The notes beneath the pieces were generated by a model. The model ran no database searches and was not told the origin of the DNA. It was given only the letters and a program-made list of their open reading frames with translations. A stretch of DNA of 64,000 nucleotides from Neurospora intermedia (lineage: Eukaryota; Ascomycota; Sordariomycetes; Sordariales; Sordariaceae): NCBI GenBank assembly GCA_037102815.1, contig BTPP01000001.1:2691001-2755000 (forward strand), given 5' to 3'. Below are positions 11,801-22,711 of the stretch, piece by piece. Position numbers and translations under genes: made by a program. Position 1 is the first letter of the stretch; the number at the start of each line of letters is the position of its first letter.

Positions 11801-14118
11801 TCCCCTACATGGATGAGATTATTGTACTCGATGGTGGCAAAATCGCGGATGTCGGCTCATACAGCGAGATCCAATCGCGAGGTGACCTCAAGCTCATGGC
11901 CATGACCGACGACGATGCTATCGAGTCCGGGCAGGAGCAGCAGTCTGCAACAGACGAGGTACCAAGGGACAGAAAAAGCCCGGCCAAGACACAAAACCCC
12001 TCAGACACGACAAACCAACAACCAACCAAGCCAAAGTTCGAACGTCGTCAAGGAAGCTGGTCCGTTTACGCCTACTACGCTCGTAGCGCCGGCGCCCTCA
12101 GTCTCTCCCTCTGGGCCTTCTTCACCATTCTCGGCGCCATAACATCCAACTACATGACCATTTGGATCTCTAACTGGAGCTCCGCCAGCACCCCTTCAAC
12201 CTCCAACCCCGACCCGCACCCGAATCTAGGTTACTACCTTGGTATCTACACGCTCCTCGTCGTCCTCGCCCAAATTGGTACCGTAGGCGAGTGCTTCGTT
12301 TTCCTCATCAACATCATCAGCAACACAGCCCTGTCTCTTCACACGGACCTTTTGAATTCCGTACTCTCTGCACCGCTTTCCTTCTTTTCCCAGTCATCAT
12401 CGTCGTCGTCGTCGTCGTCGTCGTCACTCACAGACTCAAACCGCGACGACAATAACAACGCAACAAGCTCAGAAGACAGCGGCACCATAACCAACCGCTT
12501 CTCCCAAGACATGGACCTCATAGACATGACCCTCCCCATCCAAGCCATCATGTTCACCAGCGCCGGTTCCTACGCCCTCGTCCAGCTAATCATCATCTGC
12601 GTCCTGGGAAAATACCTAGCCGCCACCGTTCCGTTACTCGCCGTCACCTTATTTCTCGTACAAAAGTACTACCTGCGGTCGTCCCGACAGCTGCGATTGC
12701 TAGACATCGAAGCCAAGGCGCCCGTGTACAAGCACTTCCTCGAAACAGTAACGGCGGGGGGTGTAGCTACCATTCGCGCGTTTGGGTGGGATAAGAGGTT
12801 CCGCGACAGGTTGGCGGGGATGATGGATGAGGCACAGAAACCGTTTTATATGCTGGCTTGTATTCAGCAGTGGTTGGCGCTGGTGTTGGATTTGGTGGTG
12901 GGTGGGATGGCGGTTGTGTTGGTGGGTGTGGCGGTTGGGGTGGCGCCGGATCCGGAGAAAGCAGGGTCATCGTCGAAGTCGGCTGTCAGTGCAGGAGCTT
13001 TGGGTGTGTCGTTGGTGCTGGTCATGACGTTTAATGAGCTGATTGTACAGGCGTTGCAGGCGTGGACGAGGTTGGAAACGTCGATCGGGGCGGTGGCGAG
13101 GGTGAGAGACTTTGTTGGGACAACGCCGAAGGAAGAGGATCCGACCGTGGACTATGACAATGGTGGCTGCGTTGGAGATGGATTGGCGGGATGGCCATCC
13201 CGGGGTGAGATCAAGATCGAAAAGATCTGTGCCAGTTACGGGTATGTGCCACCCACCTCCTTCCCCTTCTTCTTCCCGTTGTTACCCCTGAATAAGTAAA
13301 CAAAACTAACAACCTACTCCCGTGCAATTAGCAATGCCCCCTCTGACACCGATAACACCACCACTAGCGGACCTCCAGCCCTCAAAAATCTCACCCTTAC
13401 CATTCCCTCTAGGTCCAAATTAGCAGTCATCGGCCACTCCGGCTCCGGAAAGACCACATTCCTCCTCTCCCTTCTACGCATGATCCCGCTCTCCTCCGGA
13501 TCCATAACCATCGACTCCCTCAACATCTCCACCGTCCCTCGCTCGCGTCACATTATCTTCAATGTGATCCCACAAGACCCCTTCTTCATCCCCAACACCA
13601 GCCTAGCTTTCAACCTCGACCCCTTCGGTCATCTCTCCCACCTGCCCCCTGCCGAGGCAACAGCCAAGATGGAATCCGCCCTCCGACTCGTCACCCTCTG
13701 GCCGGGCCGCGTGACCGCCAACGGCCAGACTCTCGACAGCGAGCTGGTCACCTCGGAGTGGTCCGTCGGCGAGCTGCAGCTGCTGGCGCTGGCGAGGGCG
13801 TTGCTGCTCAAGGATCAGACGAGAATCTTGGTACTGGATGAGGCGATGAGTAGTGTGGATGAGAAGACGGAGGCGGTGATGCAGGAGGTTATTGACACGG
13901 AGTTTAAGGAGCATACGGTTATTGCGGTGGTGCATCGGTTAACGTATATTGAGAGGTTTGATTTAGTGGCGGTGCTGAAGAGTGGGGAGATGGTTGAGTT
14001 TGGGGAACCGAGGGGGTTGATTGAGAGGGCTCATGGTGAAAGGGAGGGGAATGGTAGTGTTTTTGGGGAGTTGTATAGAGGGTTTCATCATGGAAATGAT
14101 GCCTCTGGGAGGGGATGA
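8816..14118 (+). CDS. ABCC-type (MRP) ABC transporter, full length
   Basis: Seven exons: 8816-9052, 9131-10048, 10121-10388, 10499-10732, 10806-11738, 11792-13241, 13332-14118; 1608 residues. The N-terminus (CREFDFTLLFEDGFFMLLP) is typical of fungal ABCC proteins with an extra N-terminal membrane domain. NBD1 has Walker A GPVGSGKST near residue 705, signature LSGGQ near 800 and Walker B IILDDV, where Asp replaces the catalytic Glu, as is usual in ABCC NBD1. NBD2 has Walker A GHSGSGKTT near 1380, Walker B LVLDEAMSSVD, and an unusual signature SVGEL where SVGQR or similar is expected. His loops are present in both. A poly-Ser tract (12393-12426) sits in the second membrane domain. Oddity: at intron 3 the good donor GTAAGT (10402) gives the wrong phase; only a poor GTGATC donor at 10389 keeps the frame, so a one-base error or real frameshift in the GGG at 10400-10402 is possible. 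Likely exports conjugates or drugs; substrate unknown. Confidence 0.88.
12393..12426 (+). repeat. TCG/TCA triplet repeat coding poly-Ser
   Basis: A run of TCA and TCG codons encodes about eleven consecutive serines in a loop before the second membrane domain of the ABCC transporter. It is probably length-variable between strains. Confidence 0.8.
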
Positions 14119-14528
14119 GACAAATTTGAATGAGATGTATGAGGTCTAGGGTATAGGCATGAAATATTATGTGCAACACAACTTGTTCTACCAGAGGCCG
14201 GTGGCACCACTGAAAAGAAGTCCAAGATCATGACTGAAGCACACAGCATGCCGCTGAGTTTCAGACTCTAGGGCCCAGCACTGAGAAAAGATCAAGGCAC
14301 AGCCGCTGTGAAAGTAGAAGTAGCCGTAACAGTACTATCCCCATCCATAGAATAACACTGAGTAAACCTTCGTGTTGTAAATTCGGGAGATCCTCGACAC
14401 AAAACGGAAAATGGCAACTGAGACAACAAGGTAGCCTGGCCGGATGGGGCAATCATCATCATTATCAACACGGTGGGTTATCGTACAACGAGCATTTCTC
14501 CGACCACTCCTTAGCATCTTTGTCCATT
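14119..14528. other. Convergent intergenic region
   Basis: 410 bases between the stop codons of the ABCC gene and the hydrolase gene; presumably two 3' UTRs. No other element seen. Confidence 0.5.
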
Positions 14529-16129
14529 CTACTCTTTCTTCCATTGGACATGCTCAGTACCCTTGCTCCGCACGGCCATACGATCCAGGACGTCAGAAAC
14601 GGCTTCCCGAACACCTTGCTTGCCACGCCTGGTCTCGACGAAGTGGTCGATGAGCTTTTCCCGGGTGAAGTTGCCCTTCTCTATCGCCTCCTTGACGTCG
14701 TAATCGTTGGGCAGGCCAAACTTGTTGTAGGGATACTGCATGTAGGATCTGTCGTTGAGCAGCTCCAACACAGGGACCTCTGGGTCGTTCCTAAAGTAGT
14801 CCTCAGAGATGTTGGCTCCAGGCGGGATCTCGTCTAGCGAAGCCGGCTTCCACTTGGCAGGTCCGTTCGCCCCCTTGTCGATGAGCAATGCCTTGACGCC
14901 CTCATTGAAGTCGTGAGACTTCATGAACTTGGCGGCCATCTGGTGTTCGCGCTTGAACGTGTGAGCGATGCCCCAAGACTTGCCGAGGCGCATCTGACGC
15001 AACGTAACATGAAGAGAAGTAGGGGAGCGCTGGGTGAGCTCCTCCAGGGTGTTCTTGGCCCAGCTCTGAACGCCTCCCTTGGCGCCTTCAGCGGCTTCCT
15101 CCTTCAGGGCGGCAATGATCTCGTCGATCTTGTCGTACTTGAAGCAACGGTCGATGGCAAGGCGAATCTTGCCGCCAATTTCGATAGTCTCGTCGTAGGG
15201 GACACCGGTGGAGAACTCTTCGATGGTGTCGTTGATGACGCTAAGGCGCTGTTCTATGGTCCAGTAGTCCCGGGGGGTAAGCTCGGCAAGACGGGATTCC
15301 AGGGCGGGCAGACTGCTCGAGTGAAGATAGTGGGTGGCAATGCCGGCGTAGTAGACCTGGACACCCTTCAGCAGGGCGCTGGTGAGACCGAGGTAGGGGC
15401 CGACCTGGCCAGGCATCCTGGGGAGGAAGAAAGAGGCGCCGACGTCGGGGAAGAAGCCAATCTTGGTCTCGGGCATGGCGAAGACGGTGCGCTCGGTCGC
15501 AATTCTGAAGGGGGCGTGGATGCTGAGACCAACACCACCTCCCATGGTAATGCCGTCGAGGAAAGCCACGTAGGGCCTGGTGTAGGTGGAAATCAGGTGG
15601 TTGAGCTTGTATTCGAGGCCGAAATAGTCGATCGATTTCTTGACGCCCTCGGGGCCCTCGGCGTTCTGCTTGGCCAGCGCGGCAACATCACCACCGGCGC
15701 AGAAGGCCTTTTCTCCGGAGCCCTTGATAACGATGACGTTGGCCATGTCGGAGCGTTCCCATTCGAGGAGACGGGGCGCGATCTTGCGGATCATGGAGCC
15801 ATTGAGGGCATTGTACTTGGCTGGGCGGTTGAGCTCGACGGAGCGGAGATTGTATAGACTGTTGAAGAGGACATCCTCGGGCTCGTCACCCTCGACGGGC
15901 TTGAACAACTCGGCGGCGGCTTGGGTCGAGATCTGGGAGGAGGGGGCGGCGAGCGTGTTAGCTGTGTCCGTGTCCATGGCTTTTGTCTTCCCAAGGAGCG
16001 TCTTACTGGGGCCTGCTGGCCCAGGACTTTGGCTCTGAGCGGCATCGCGGTGAAGCTTGGTCGGCAGCTGCGAGAAGCAACAGCAGAAGCCAAGCCGGCG
16101 CGGCTGGCAATGGACTTGGAGACCAACAT
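14529..16129 (-). CDS. EHD3: 3-hydroxyisobutyryl-CoA hydrolase, mitochondrial
   Basis: Two exons on the minus strand, 16129-16007 and 15932-14529, phase 0, separated by a 74-nt intron (donor GTAAGA, branch GCTAAC, acceptor CCCAG); 508 residues, close to the family length. Exon 1 encodes a classical mitochondrial presequence, rich in Arg/Ser/Ala without acidic residues (MLVSKSIASRAGLASAVASR). The crotonase fold follows: oxyanion-hole motifs AFCAGGDVAAL (about residue 117) and GITMGGGVGLS, then MPETKIGFFPDVG, with the Glu (about 196) and Asp (about 204) that are catalytic in HIBCH. It removes CoA from 3-hydroxyisobutyryl-CoA in valine breakdown in the mitochondrial matrix. An unspliced frame is also open through the intron and contains an in-frame ATG at 15977, which would give a leaderless form. 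Shares a divergent region with the SmD2 gene. Confidence 0.93.
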
Positions 16130-17087
16130 CGATGTACACTTCGGTAATTGGTTGACTGGCTGGCTGGCTTTGTCTAGAATAGGAATGGAATAACAAGACC
16201 CAGGGTCAATATGGAAGAAAAATACTAAAGTCCAAAATCCACCCCGAGGCTGTTTAGCACCGTTGTTGCATCATAGACCGACCGGCCGAGGGACTTGGGC
16301 ACTTTTTTCGGGACTCGTTTTCCTGGGCTGGGAAAGGGAAAACGGGAGAACAATCACCAATGAATGCCGCGTGGATGCAGGAACCAACCGTGATAAGTGA
16401 TAGCGAGAGTATCTGCAAATCCACTTTTTGCTGCCCGGTCCGGAATTCAACGCGAAATGGAGCTGCAGCTTCAATTGATTTTCAAGGGCACCGCGCCTGG
16501 CAATCGCCGGGGCGGGGTTACGGGGGAGCTAATAGCTGTGGAACCTGCCGAATCCCCGCCGCGATCGCTAGAATCTGCAATATCCTCCGGCCGATGATAT
16601 CCATTCAAACTTGTCATTTTCCAGAAGCGACGCTCGGGCCCTCCGCTAACTGGAAGCCCGATGCCCCGGCTGTTCGGGGGAGCACCTAGAGGTATTTCGG
16701 GTTCGGCGGGGCTGGCAGCACCTGTCACCGGAGCGGTCCTCAGCCTTTCGCATTGGGATCCACCATAAGCTTGTCATCCAATGGCCAAACTTTGTGAAGA
16801 CGGTTCCCAGAAAAGCTTGGCGCGTGTACTGTAGCTCCACGCTCCGAGTCGTCGCCGCGCCTGGCCGTCCGCTGCTGCAACATTTCGTGGATTGAAGATA
16901 GCGATAGCATCCATTACAGCAACTATCTATTGTCCAGCCTTCTACCGTACACCACCAACCCACATCGCGCAAAGCAACAACTCGACGTCAATAACGATTT
17001 TTGATACAAAGACGAAACTACAGCTTATTTGCCCCTCTTACATCTCAGTACCACTCCAATTAAACTCCAGACCAAAACACCATCGCC
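16130..17087. other. Divergent promoter region
   Basis: 958 bases between the starts of the hydrolase and SmD2 genes; it should hold both promoters. No TATA box stands out. I see no additional gene. Confidence 0.5.
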
Positions 17088-17859
17088 ATGGCTTCAGCGG
17101 ATGCAAAGATTCAGTTAGTAGCTATCCCATCCTCCAGCATCAACCCATGTGTGCGGGCAGCCCATGGTCGTTCCAACGAACCCAACTTGACTAACAACTG
17201 TCTACTATATAGGGAGCTTCTCACGAAGCCGCGCAATGAACTTACGTACGTTATGTCCTCTCGTCAACATCACCTCCCTCTGTTACCATCGCCATCTCGC
17301 CCGCCTTGCTGCTCCCAGCTCCTCCTCTTTGCGACCCAAGACCACGACGCCCGCCCAGCCAAACCACAAAGCTAATCAACTCGTCTGATACAGTGAATAC
17401 GAAGTTTCTCTCCTCGAAGAGCACGAGTTCTCCGCCGGTCCTCTGGTACATATTCCCTTCAAGAAGCCATGATCCACCACCCCTTCGACACGAAGCAGCG
17501 ACTAATATAACACCCTTTTCCGCAGTCCATCCTCCAGACCGCCGTCCGCAGCCACTCTCAGGTCCTCATTTCCGTCCGCAATGGGCGCAAGATCCTTGCG
17601 CGCGTCAAGGCTTTCGATCGCCACATGAACATGGTGCTGGAGAACGTCAAGGAGATGTGGACCGAGACGCCCCGACTGGCCAATGGCAAGAAGGGCAAGC
17701 CCGTAAACAAGGACAGGTTTATCAGCAAGATGTTTGTGCACTTCCTTTTCATCTGTTGTTTCTCTCCCCCAGAAGAAACAAAGACCAATGGCTGACTTGT
17801 TTCGCTTTCCTGGCAGGTTCCTGAGAGGCGACTCCGTCATCCTTGTCCTCCTCAGCTAG
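17088..17859 (+). CDS. SMD2: Small nuclear ribonucleoprotein SmD2
   Basis: Five exons: 17088-17113, 17213-17245, 17394-17445, 17526-17731, 17817-17859; 119 residues against about 118 in human SmD2. All junction phases agree. The product starts [20 protein letters not shown], carries the Sm fold ([20 protein letters not shown], then [20 protein letters not shown] and the long loop VKEMWTE...[12 protein letters not shown]), and ends [18 protein letters not shown]. It is a core member of the heptameric Sm ring on U1, U2, U4 and U5 snRNAs in the spliceosome. Four introns in so short a gene is usual for this family in filamentous fungi. The start has a good context (GCCATGG). Very secure. Confidence 0.97.
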
Positions 17860-18431
17860 TTTACGAATAGCACGGCAAAATGTTTAGGTTGGAGGTTTAT
17901 TTTACTTGCACGGCGAAGACACGCGCCAGCACAACTTAGGGTTAATGGTCCGAATGGAGTGGGGATGAGACCGGGAAGGGTACCTATTGTTGGTCGGCCG
18001 AATCGAGAGGCATGCGGACTATATCACCTTACTACTACTCAACCGCTCGATCGACCATGATGACGACACAACCACGAAAGCAATTCAAAACGCCCCGTGA
18101 AAAGGCGCCGCGCAGGCACGAGAGGAAAGAAGAGAAACCCAAGCAGATTTTCAGGGGCTATTAGGAAGGTCATACAAAGGGAAAACTAGTGTGAGCTCGG
18201 CGTTCAAACGTGTATTTGGTTTTGTTTAACTCTTTATCTTTCATTTCTGGTAACTTGATCAAACAGAATACCCAGACCGTGTTTAGGTTTTTGCAGACGC
18301 CGTCATGTTTTCTCGTGCTTTTTAACGACAAGCAACGGGATGATTTGTTATGGTGTTCCTGGTACGTCATTGAAATGGTGGTGCAAACTAACTACCTAGG
18401 GGTATATCGAGATCACATACAGCACCAATTC
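17860..18431. other. Convergent intergenic region
   Basis: 572 bases between the 3' ends of the SmD2 and dihydroxyacetone kinase genes. Open frames here are short and unsupported; presumably two 3' UTRs. Confidence 0.5.
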
Positions 18432-20432
18432 TTACGGCAATTCCGCCTCTCTTGTAACCTCCTCCCATCCATCATCCGATCCCTTGGCCTGCTTAGCACT
18501 GGAATCATCAGCCTTTTCAATTCCAGCCAGTCCAAGGAAGAACTTGGCCAATCCCCAAGCGCCCGGATCCGGCACCTGCTCGAATCCGGACCCGCCAATG
18601 TAAACGGTGCGGCCCAACTTGGCCTTCATACCCTTGGTGCCCTCAGCTCCCTGCTTGGCAGCCTCGGCCGCCTTCTTCACATCACCGGTCTTTTCGAGCG
18701 CATCGACAAAGGGATAGAGGGCATCGACCAGGGTGCGGTCACCGGGACGAGCGGGCGTGTACTTGGACAGGGCCTCACAGCTCAGTTTGAGGGCTGCGGC
18801 CCAGGCATTTTCGTCAGCAGCTTTCTTGTCCGACTCCCCTCCACCGACAGTGTGGAGAGAGGCGACCAGAGCGTTGAGGAAGATGCCGTAGAGAGCACCC
18901 GAGGTACCGTCCATGGTTTGCTCGACCACGGTGACGATCCTGGCGAGGTCAATGGCTGCATCGCCTGTTAGGGGGTTGGAGTCGAGATGCGACAAGATTG
19001 CTGCCATTCTGTTAGCTATCAGGGGGAAAAGGGGGGGTTGTTGCTAGGGGGACATACCCTCAGCGCCGCGCTTCAGACCGATACCGCAATCACCATCACC
19101 CACCATGGTGTCGTACTTGGTCACATCCGGTTCGGCGGCGATGACAGCCTTCAGACCGGCAACCAGATGCTTCTGCGCCTCCTGGGGCTCATACGTTAGA
19201 CCACACGGCCTCACCTCCTCCTCGGACTTGACCTCATTCTCCCGGGTATTCTTGTTTTCCCGCTGCTCCTCCCAAGTCAGCTTGGAGATGGGCGCTGTCC
19301 AACCCGTCGCCTCAGACGGGTAATCCAGTAGGTCAATCATGCCCGGTCCGCCAATGTCCGTGTTGACCACATTCAACAACGAGATACTAAATCCCAACCC
19401 ATTCAAGCTCGTCATATACGTGCCGCTCAGGATCCTCACGGGCTTGATCCCATACGGTTGTTCCGCCAACTGCGTCACCACCTCGGTGACAATCCCGCCC
19501 ATCTCCAACGGGCTGACACCACCAAGGTTGTTCACCAACAACACCACCTCATTCGAGTTCACATTCACAAACGCCCTGTCCTCATCGTTCCGATCCAGCA
19601 ACTGCTTCAACATCTTCCCCACCAACTCCGGCAACCCAATCCCCTTCTCCCTACTGCTCCCTTGCTCATTATGAATCCCCATGCCAATCTCTACCTCACC
19701 CTCCTTCAACACCTTGAACTCGGCGCCCTCCGCCTCCGCTCTTCTCCCCGGAACATGCACATGCTCCAGACTGGCACCGACGCTGACGATATTCTGCGCC
19801 GCCAAATTGGCCACCTTTGTCACCTCCTTCAGACTCCGTCCCTGCGCAGCCAACGCTCCCGCAATCTTTTGGACCAACACCGTCCCCGCGATGCCTCTTC
19901 TGCCTACTTTCCCAGCTTTAGTCCGTCCAACACCGACATCATCCCCGACCACCACCATCTCCACGTTCACCCCCGCGGCTTTGGCTTTTTCCACGGCTAG
20001 GCCAAAGTTGAGCACGTCGCCGGTGTAGTTCATGACTACCACCAGGACCCCGCCCGCATCCTCTCCTCCTCCCTGTTGTTGTCCATGTTCAGCAGAGGAG
20101 GAGGAGGGCTCGTTGTTTTCAACCCGCCCCATGATCGCTGTACGGACTTGTTCGGCGGAGGGGGAAGCGAAGATGGTACCTGCTACACAGGCGGAGAGGA
20201 GACCGCGACCGACCATGCTGGAGAAGGAAGGTTCGTGGCCGGAGCCGCCGCCGGAGATGAGGGAGACTTTTTGTCTTTGGTTGGAGGAGGAGGAGGCATG
20301 ACCGTAGCCGGGGCGCAAGTAGACGATTTTGTTGTGGGCGTCGAGGGCGACGCCAGGGTTGAGGAGGGTGGTGGATTGCAGCGATGTGAGGACGAGGTGT
20401 TGGGGGTCGTTGATGAAGTGTCGGTTGGACAT
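18432..20432 (-). CDS. DAK1: Dihydroxyacetone kinase (ATP-dependent)
   Basis: Two exons, 20432-19058 and 19000-18432, with a 57-nt intron (donor GTATGT, CTAAC branch, acceptor GGCAG). A nearer CAG at 19009 breaks the frame, whereas 19001 gives the expected continuous helix LKRGAE-AILSHLD. 647 residues. The N-terminal DhaK half has GGGSGHEP (about 61-68), MNYTGDVLNFG and GASLEHVHVPG, with His224/226 at the site that binds dihydroxyacetone covalently. The C-terminal DhaL half has the Mg-ATP motif VGDGDCG, then MDGTSGALYGIF and GDRTLVDALYPF. A Ser/Glu/Gln/Gly-rich insert near residues 105-128 is unusual and likely a surface loop. It phosphorylates dihydroxyacetone in the cytosol, for glycerol use and detoxification. 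A TTATATAA box lies about 160 bases upstream. Confidence 0.95.
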
Positions 20433-21214
20433 TTTTGGAATTGGCTGGTTGTAAGATATTGGATGGATGGGTTTGGTGGGTTATGGTAGAGTGTAAGGTT
20501 GGTGAGATTATTGTCTCTGTAGTGCAGAATATGTCTAGTATGATGAAGACGTGAATGGTTATCAACGTTGGATAAAGTGGTGGTTCTCAGTTATATAAGC
20601 TGTCAAGCAGACGCTCCGGATATCTATCGATAATGCAGATGATTCAAAAATGATGACGAAGTGGATGGAAGTCCGGGATGTTCTAAGTTCTGTTGAGCTT
20701 CAACAAGTTTGGTAACCGGTTGATGATCGACAGTCAGTGGATCAGAGGCGAACTTGGAAGCCAGAGAGAGTGATGTTTGGATAGGATTCGGAAGGAAAAG
20801 AGATGGAGGAGGGAGGATACCGGAAGACCCCTGTGTAGGAGTGTTGAGGGGGACGAGACAGGCAAGGACGTGATGCTAGTACTATGAAAGCGGGGGGCGG
20901 GGTTGACGCTTCCCGCTTCCCGGGGGTCTCAGAGTCGACTCGGGACCTGTCATTCAGTCCTCATGCGGGCCGCCTTGATGTTACATAAGGAGAAGAGATC
21001 GACGATGTTGTTGTCACGTCAAGTCGAAGTAAGTAGAGGATGCTATGATGATTACTAAGAGTTTTGAAGGGGTTATTTTCACGGAGCATAGTGTTGAGAG
21101 AAGGTTGTAATTTGAACATGTGATAAGTCATTAGAGATATTGAAAGCGCACTCGCTATCTTTCGAACCCCCCTCCCGCTTGCTAAATATCACTCCTGAGC
21201 CCCTAACTAACCCT
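20433..21214. other. Intergenic region upstream of the DHA kinase gene
   Basis: 782 bases holding the DHA kinase promoter and the 3' UTR of the next minus-strand gene. Apart from the TATA box listed separately, no clear element. Confidence 0.5.
20591..20598 (-). promoter_or_regulatory. TATA box of the dihydroxyacetone kinase gene
   Basis: TTATATAA lies about 160 bases before the start codon of the minus-strand kinase gene. The palindrome reads on either strand; assignment is by position only. Confidence 0.45.
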
Positions 21215-21682
21215 TCAATTACCCTTTGTCTCCTCATCATCACCCAAAATCTCCTTGCTTCGATGCTGATCTCTAATGAACTCTTGAATCTGTTCATCTT
21301 GATGAGGACGGTGCGGTGGTACAGCGCTGAGGTCTTCTTCCTTGGGCTTCATCTCTTCTTGCTGCTGCTGCTGCTGCTGCTTCTTTCCTAGTCCAATCGT
21401 TTCGCTAACTGATGCTGGGACGTATTCCGAGACTGTTTGTTTTTGTAGCACAAGTAGGGATAGGTAAGCCTTGGGATGTTACAGACGAATAGTTGAGCGA
21501 CGAAGACTGGGTTATTACATACTCTTGTCGACGATTCCGCTGCCTCCGCTTTGTTGGGTTTGTTGTTGCTCCTCGGGACCCTTTCTTTTCTGCTCGGCGA
21601 TTTGATCAAGCTGGGGCTTGTAGTCTGAGGGGTCTTGTCCTTCGGCCCCGGGTGGGCTGACGGTGTTGGGGTTTGTTGACAT
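21215..21682 (-). CDS. Small conserved fungal protein, Gln-rich
   Basis: Two exons, 21682-21523 and 21432-21215, phase 1, with donor GTATGT and acceptor ACAG; 125 residues. The start MSTNPNTVSPPGAEGQDPSD is followed by a charged segment, then the short conserved-looking core IVDKISEYVPASVSETIG, a poly-Gln run coded by CAG/CTG triplets (21361-21382), and a C-terminal HRPHQDEQIQEFIRDQHRS. From memory, small hydrophilic proteins with a YVPA core and a QIxEFxRDQHRS-like tail are widespread in filamentous ascomycetes and uncharacterised. No signal peptide, membrane segment or known domain. Function unknown. A CRE-like palindrome lies about 205 bases upstream. Confidence 0.7.
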
Positions 21683-22711
21683 GGTGATGATGATGCCGTG
21701 GAAGATGGGTTGGTGGTGATGGAAGAGAGGGCTGTGGTATTAACTTTCGAGTATTGACAACTAAGGGCAGACGAGAAAGAGTTTGAGAAGGGTTCAAACA
21801 CAACTAAGAACACAAACTTCAGACGGGCATTTTCATGGCTTCAATTAAGACATGAAGCAGGTGTAAGTGGTCTATTTAGGTGGGGATGACGTCACGAAAT
21901 CCCTTCGTTGTACAACGACAATGTGCGCTTTGTTTCTGTCGTCTGAACTTTCAAGACAATGATTTTTCTGTTCCTGCAGAAACAGTCCTGATGCTTCAAT
22001 TCAGAGCAATGAAGATGCATATCTTGTTCGACGAACAACATGGCACGTCCCAGTCATCGTCGACCTCAAGTCAACATCGACAGGAGGAGGATGTCCTTAT
22101 CGCTCTTATCGCCCGATCTTATCGGACCGGCTAGAAGCCCAGAACAGCCCACTGAGCCCACGAGCCCCCGCCACCTCGTCGTGCCCCTCCAAGCGGCGGC
22201 AAGATCCGACGCCCAAGGGCGACCATGATGCTGGAAAGTCCAGGAACCATATGACTTTGTTATTTCTCTCCCCATCTTCTTGTAAAGTGTTTATATATCG
22301 AATAGAGTTGCTCTTCCTAATCCTCTTGAACAATACATACCGTCGTTGCTTTCATAGAACCTTTCTTGACCAAGTTGAACGTCCCCGAAGTCGGATCGGA
22401 ATCGAGAAGCTTTTCTCCAGAGACCAAGGCAGCTTGGCGATCTTACTCTCTTTTATAATTCTGCAATCCTGAATTGCCCGAAATTTCTTGCGACAGTCTT
22501 GACCTCCTCCTACATACCTCACTCACAGGTCGTCTACCTTCAATTATCTCCTCGACATCGATTCGAACGATCGACCTACCTCGAATTTTCCTTCGCGACT
22601 TAGAGCCTAGACATAGTGTAGTCCCAGACTCGATCCCGCTATATCTACGAAACCTACCCCTCCAACACAATCACGCAACAAACCAACAACCCACGAACAA
22701 CAACCACCACA
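21683..22711. other. Divergent promoter region
   Basis: About 1 kb between the small Gln-rich gene and the ZNG1-type gene. It contains a TGACGTCA site (separate entry) and a pyrimidine-rich, CA-rich leader before 22712. No further gene supported. Confidence 0.5.
21887..21894. promoter_or_regulatory. CRE-like palindrome TGACGTCA
   Basis: A perfect TGACGTCA, the known consensus for CREB/ATF-type bZIP factors, in the divergent region between the small Gln-rich gene and the ZNG1-type gene. Its wider context TGACGTCACGA is repeated at 52581. Binding is inference. Confidence 0.35.

Noticed and set aside
14913-15857. 314-codon open frame on the plus strand, antisense to the hydrolase gene
   Set aside because: It mirrors the codon pattern of the hydrolase gene and has no start context, introns or recognised domain.
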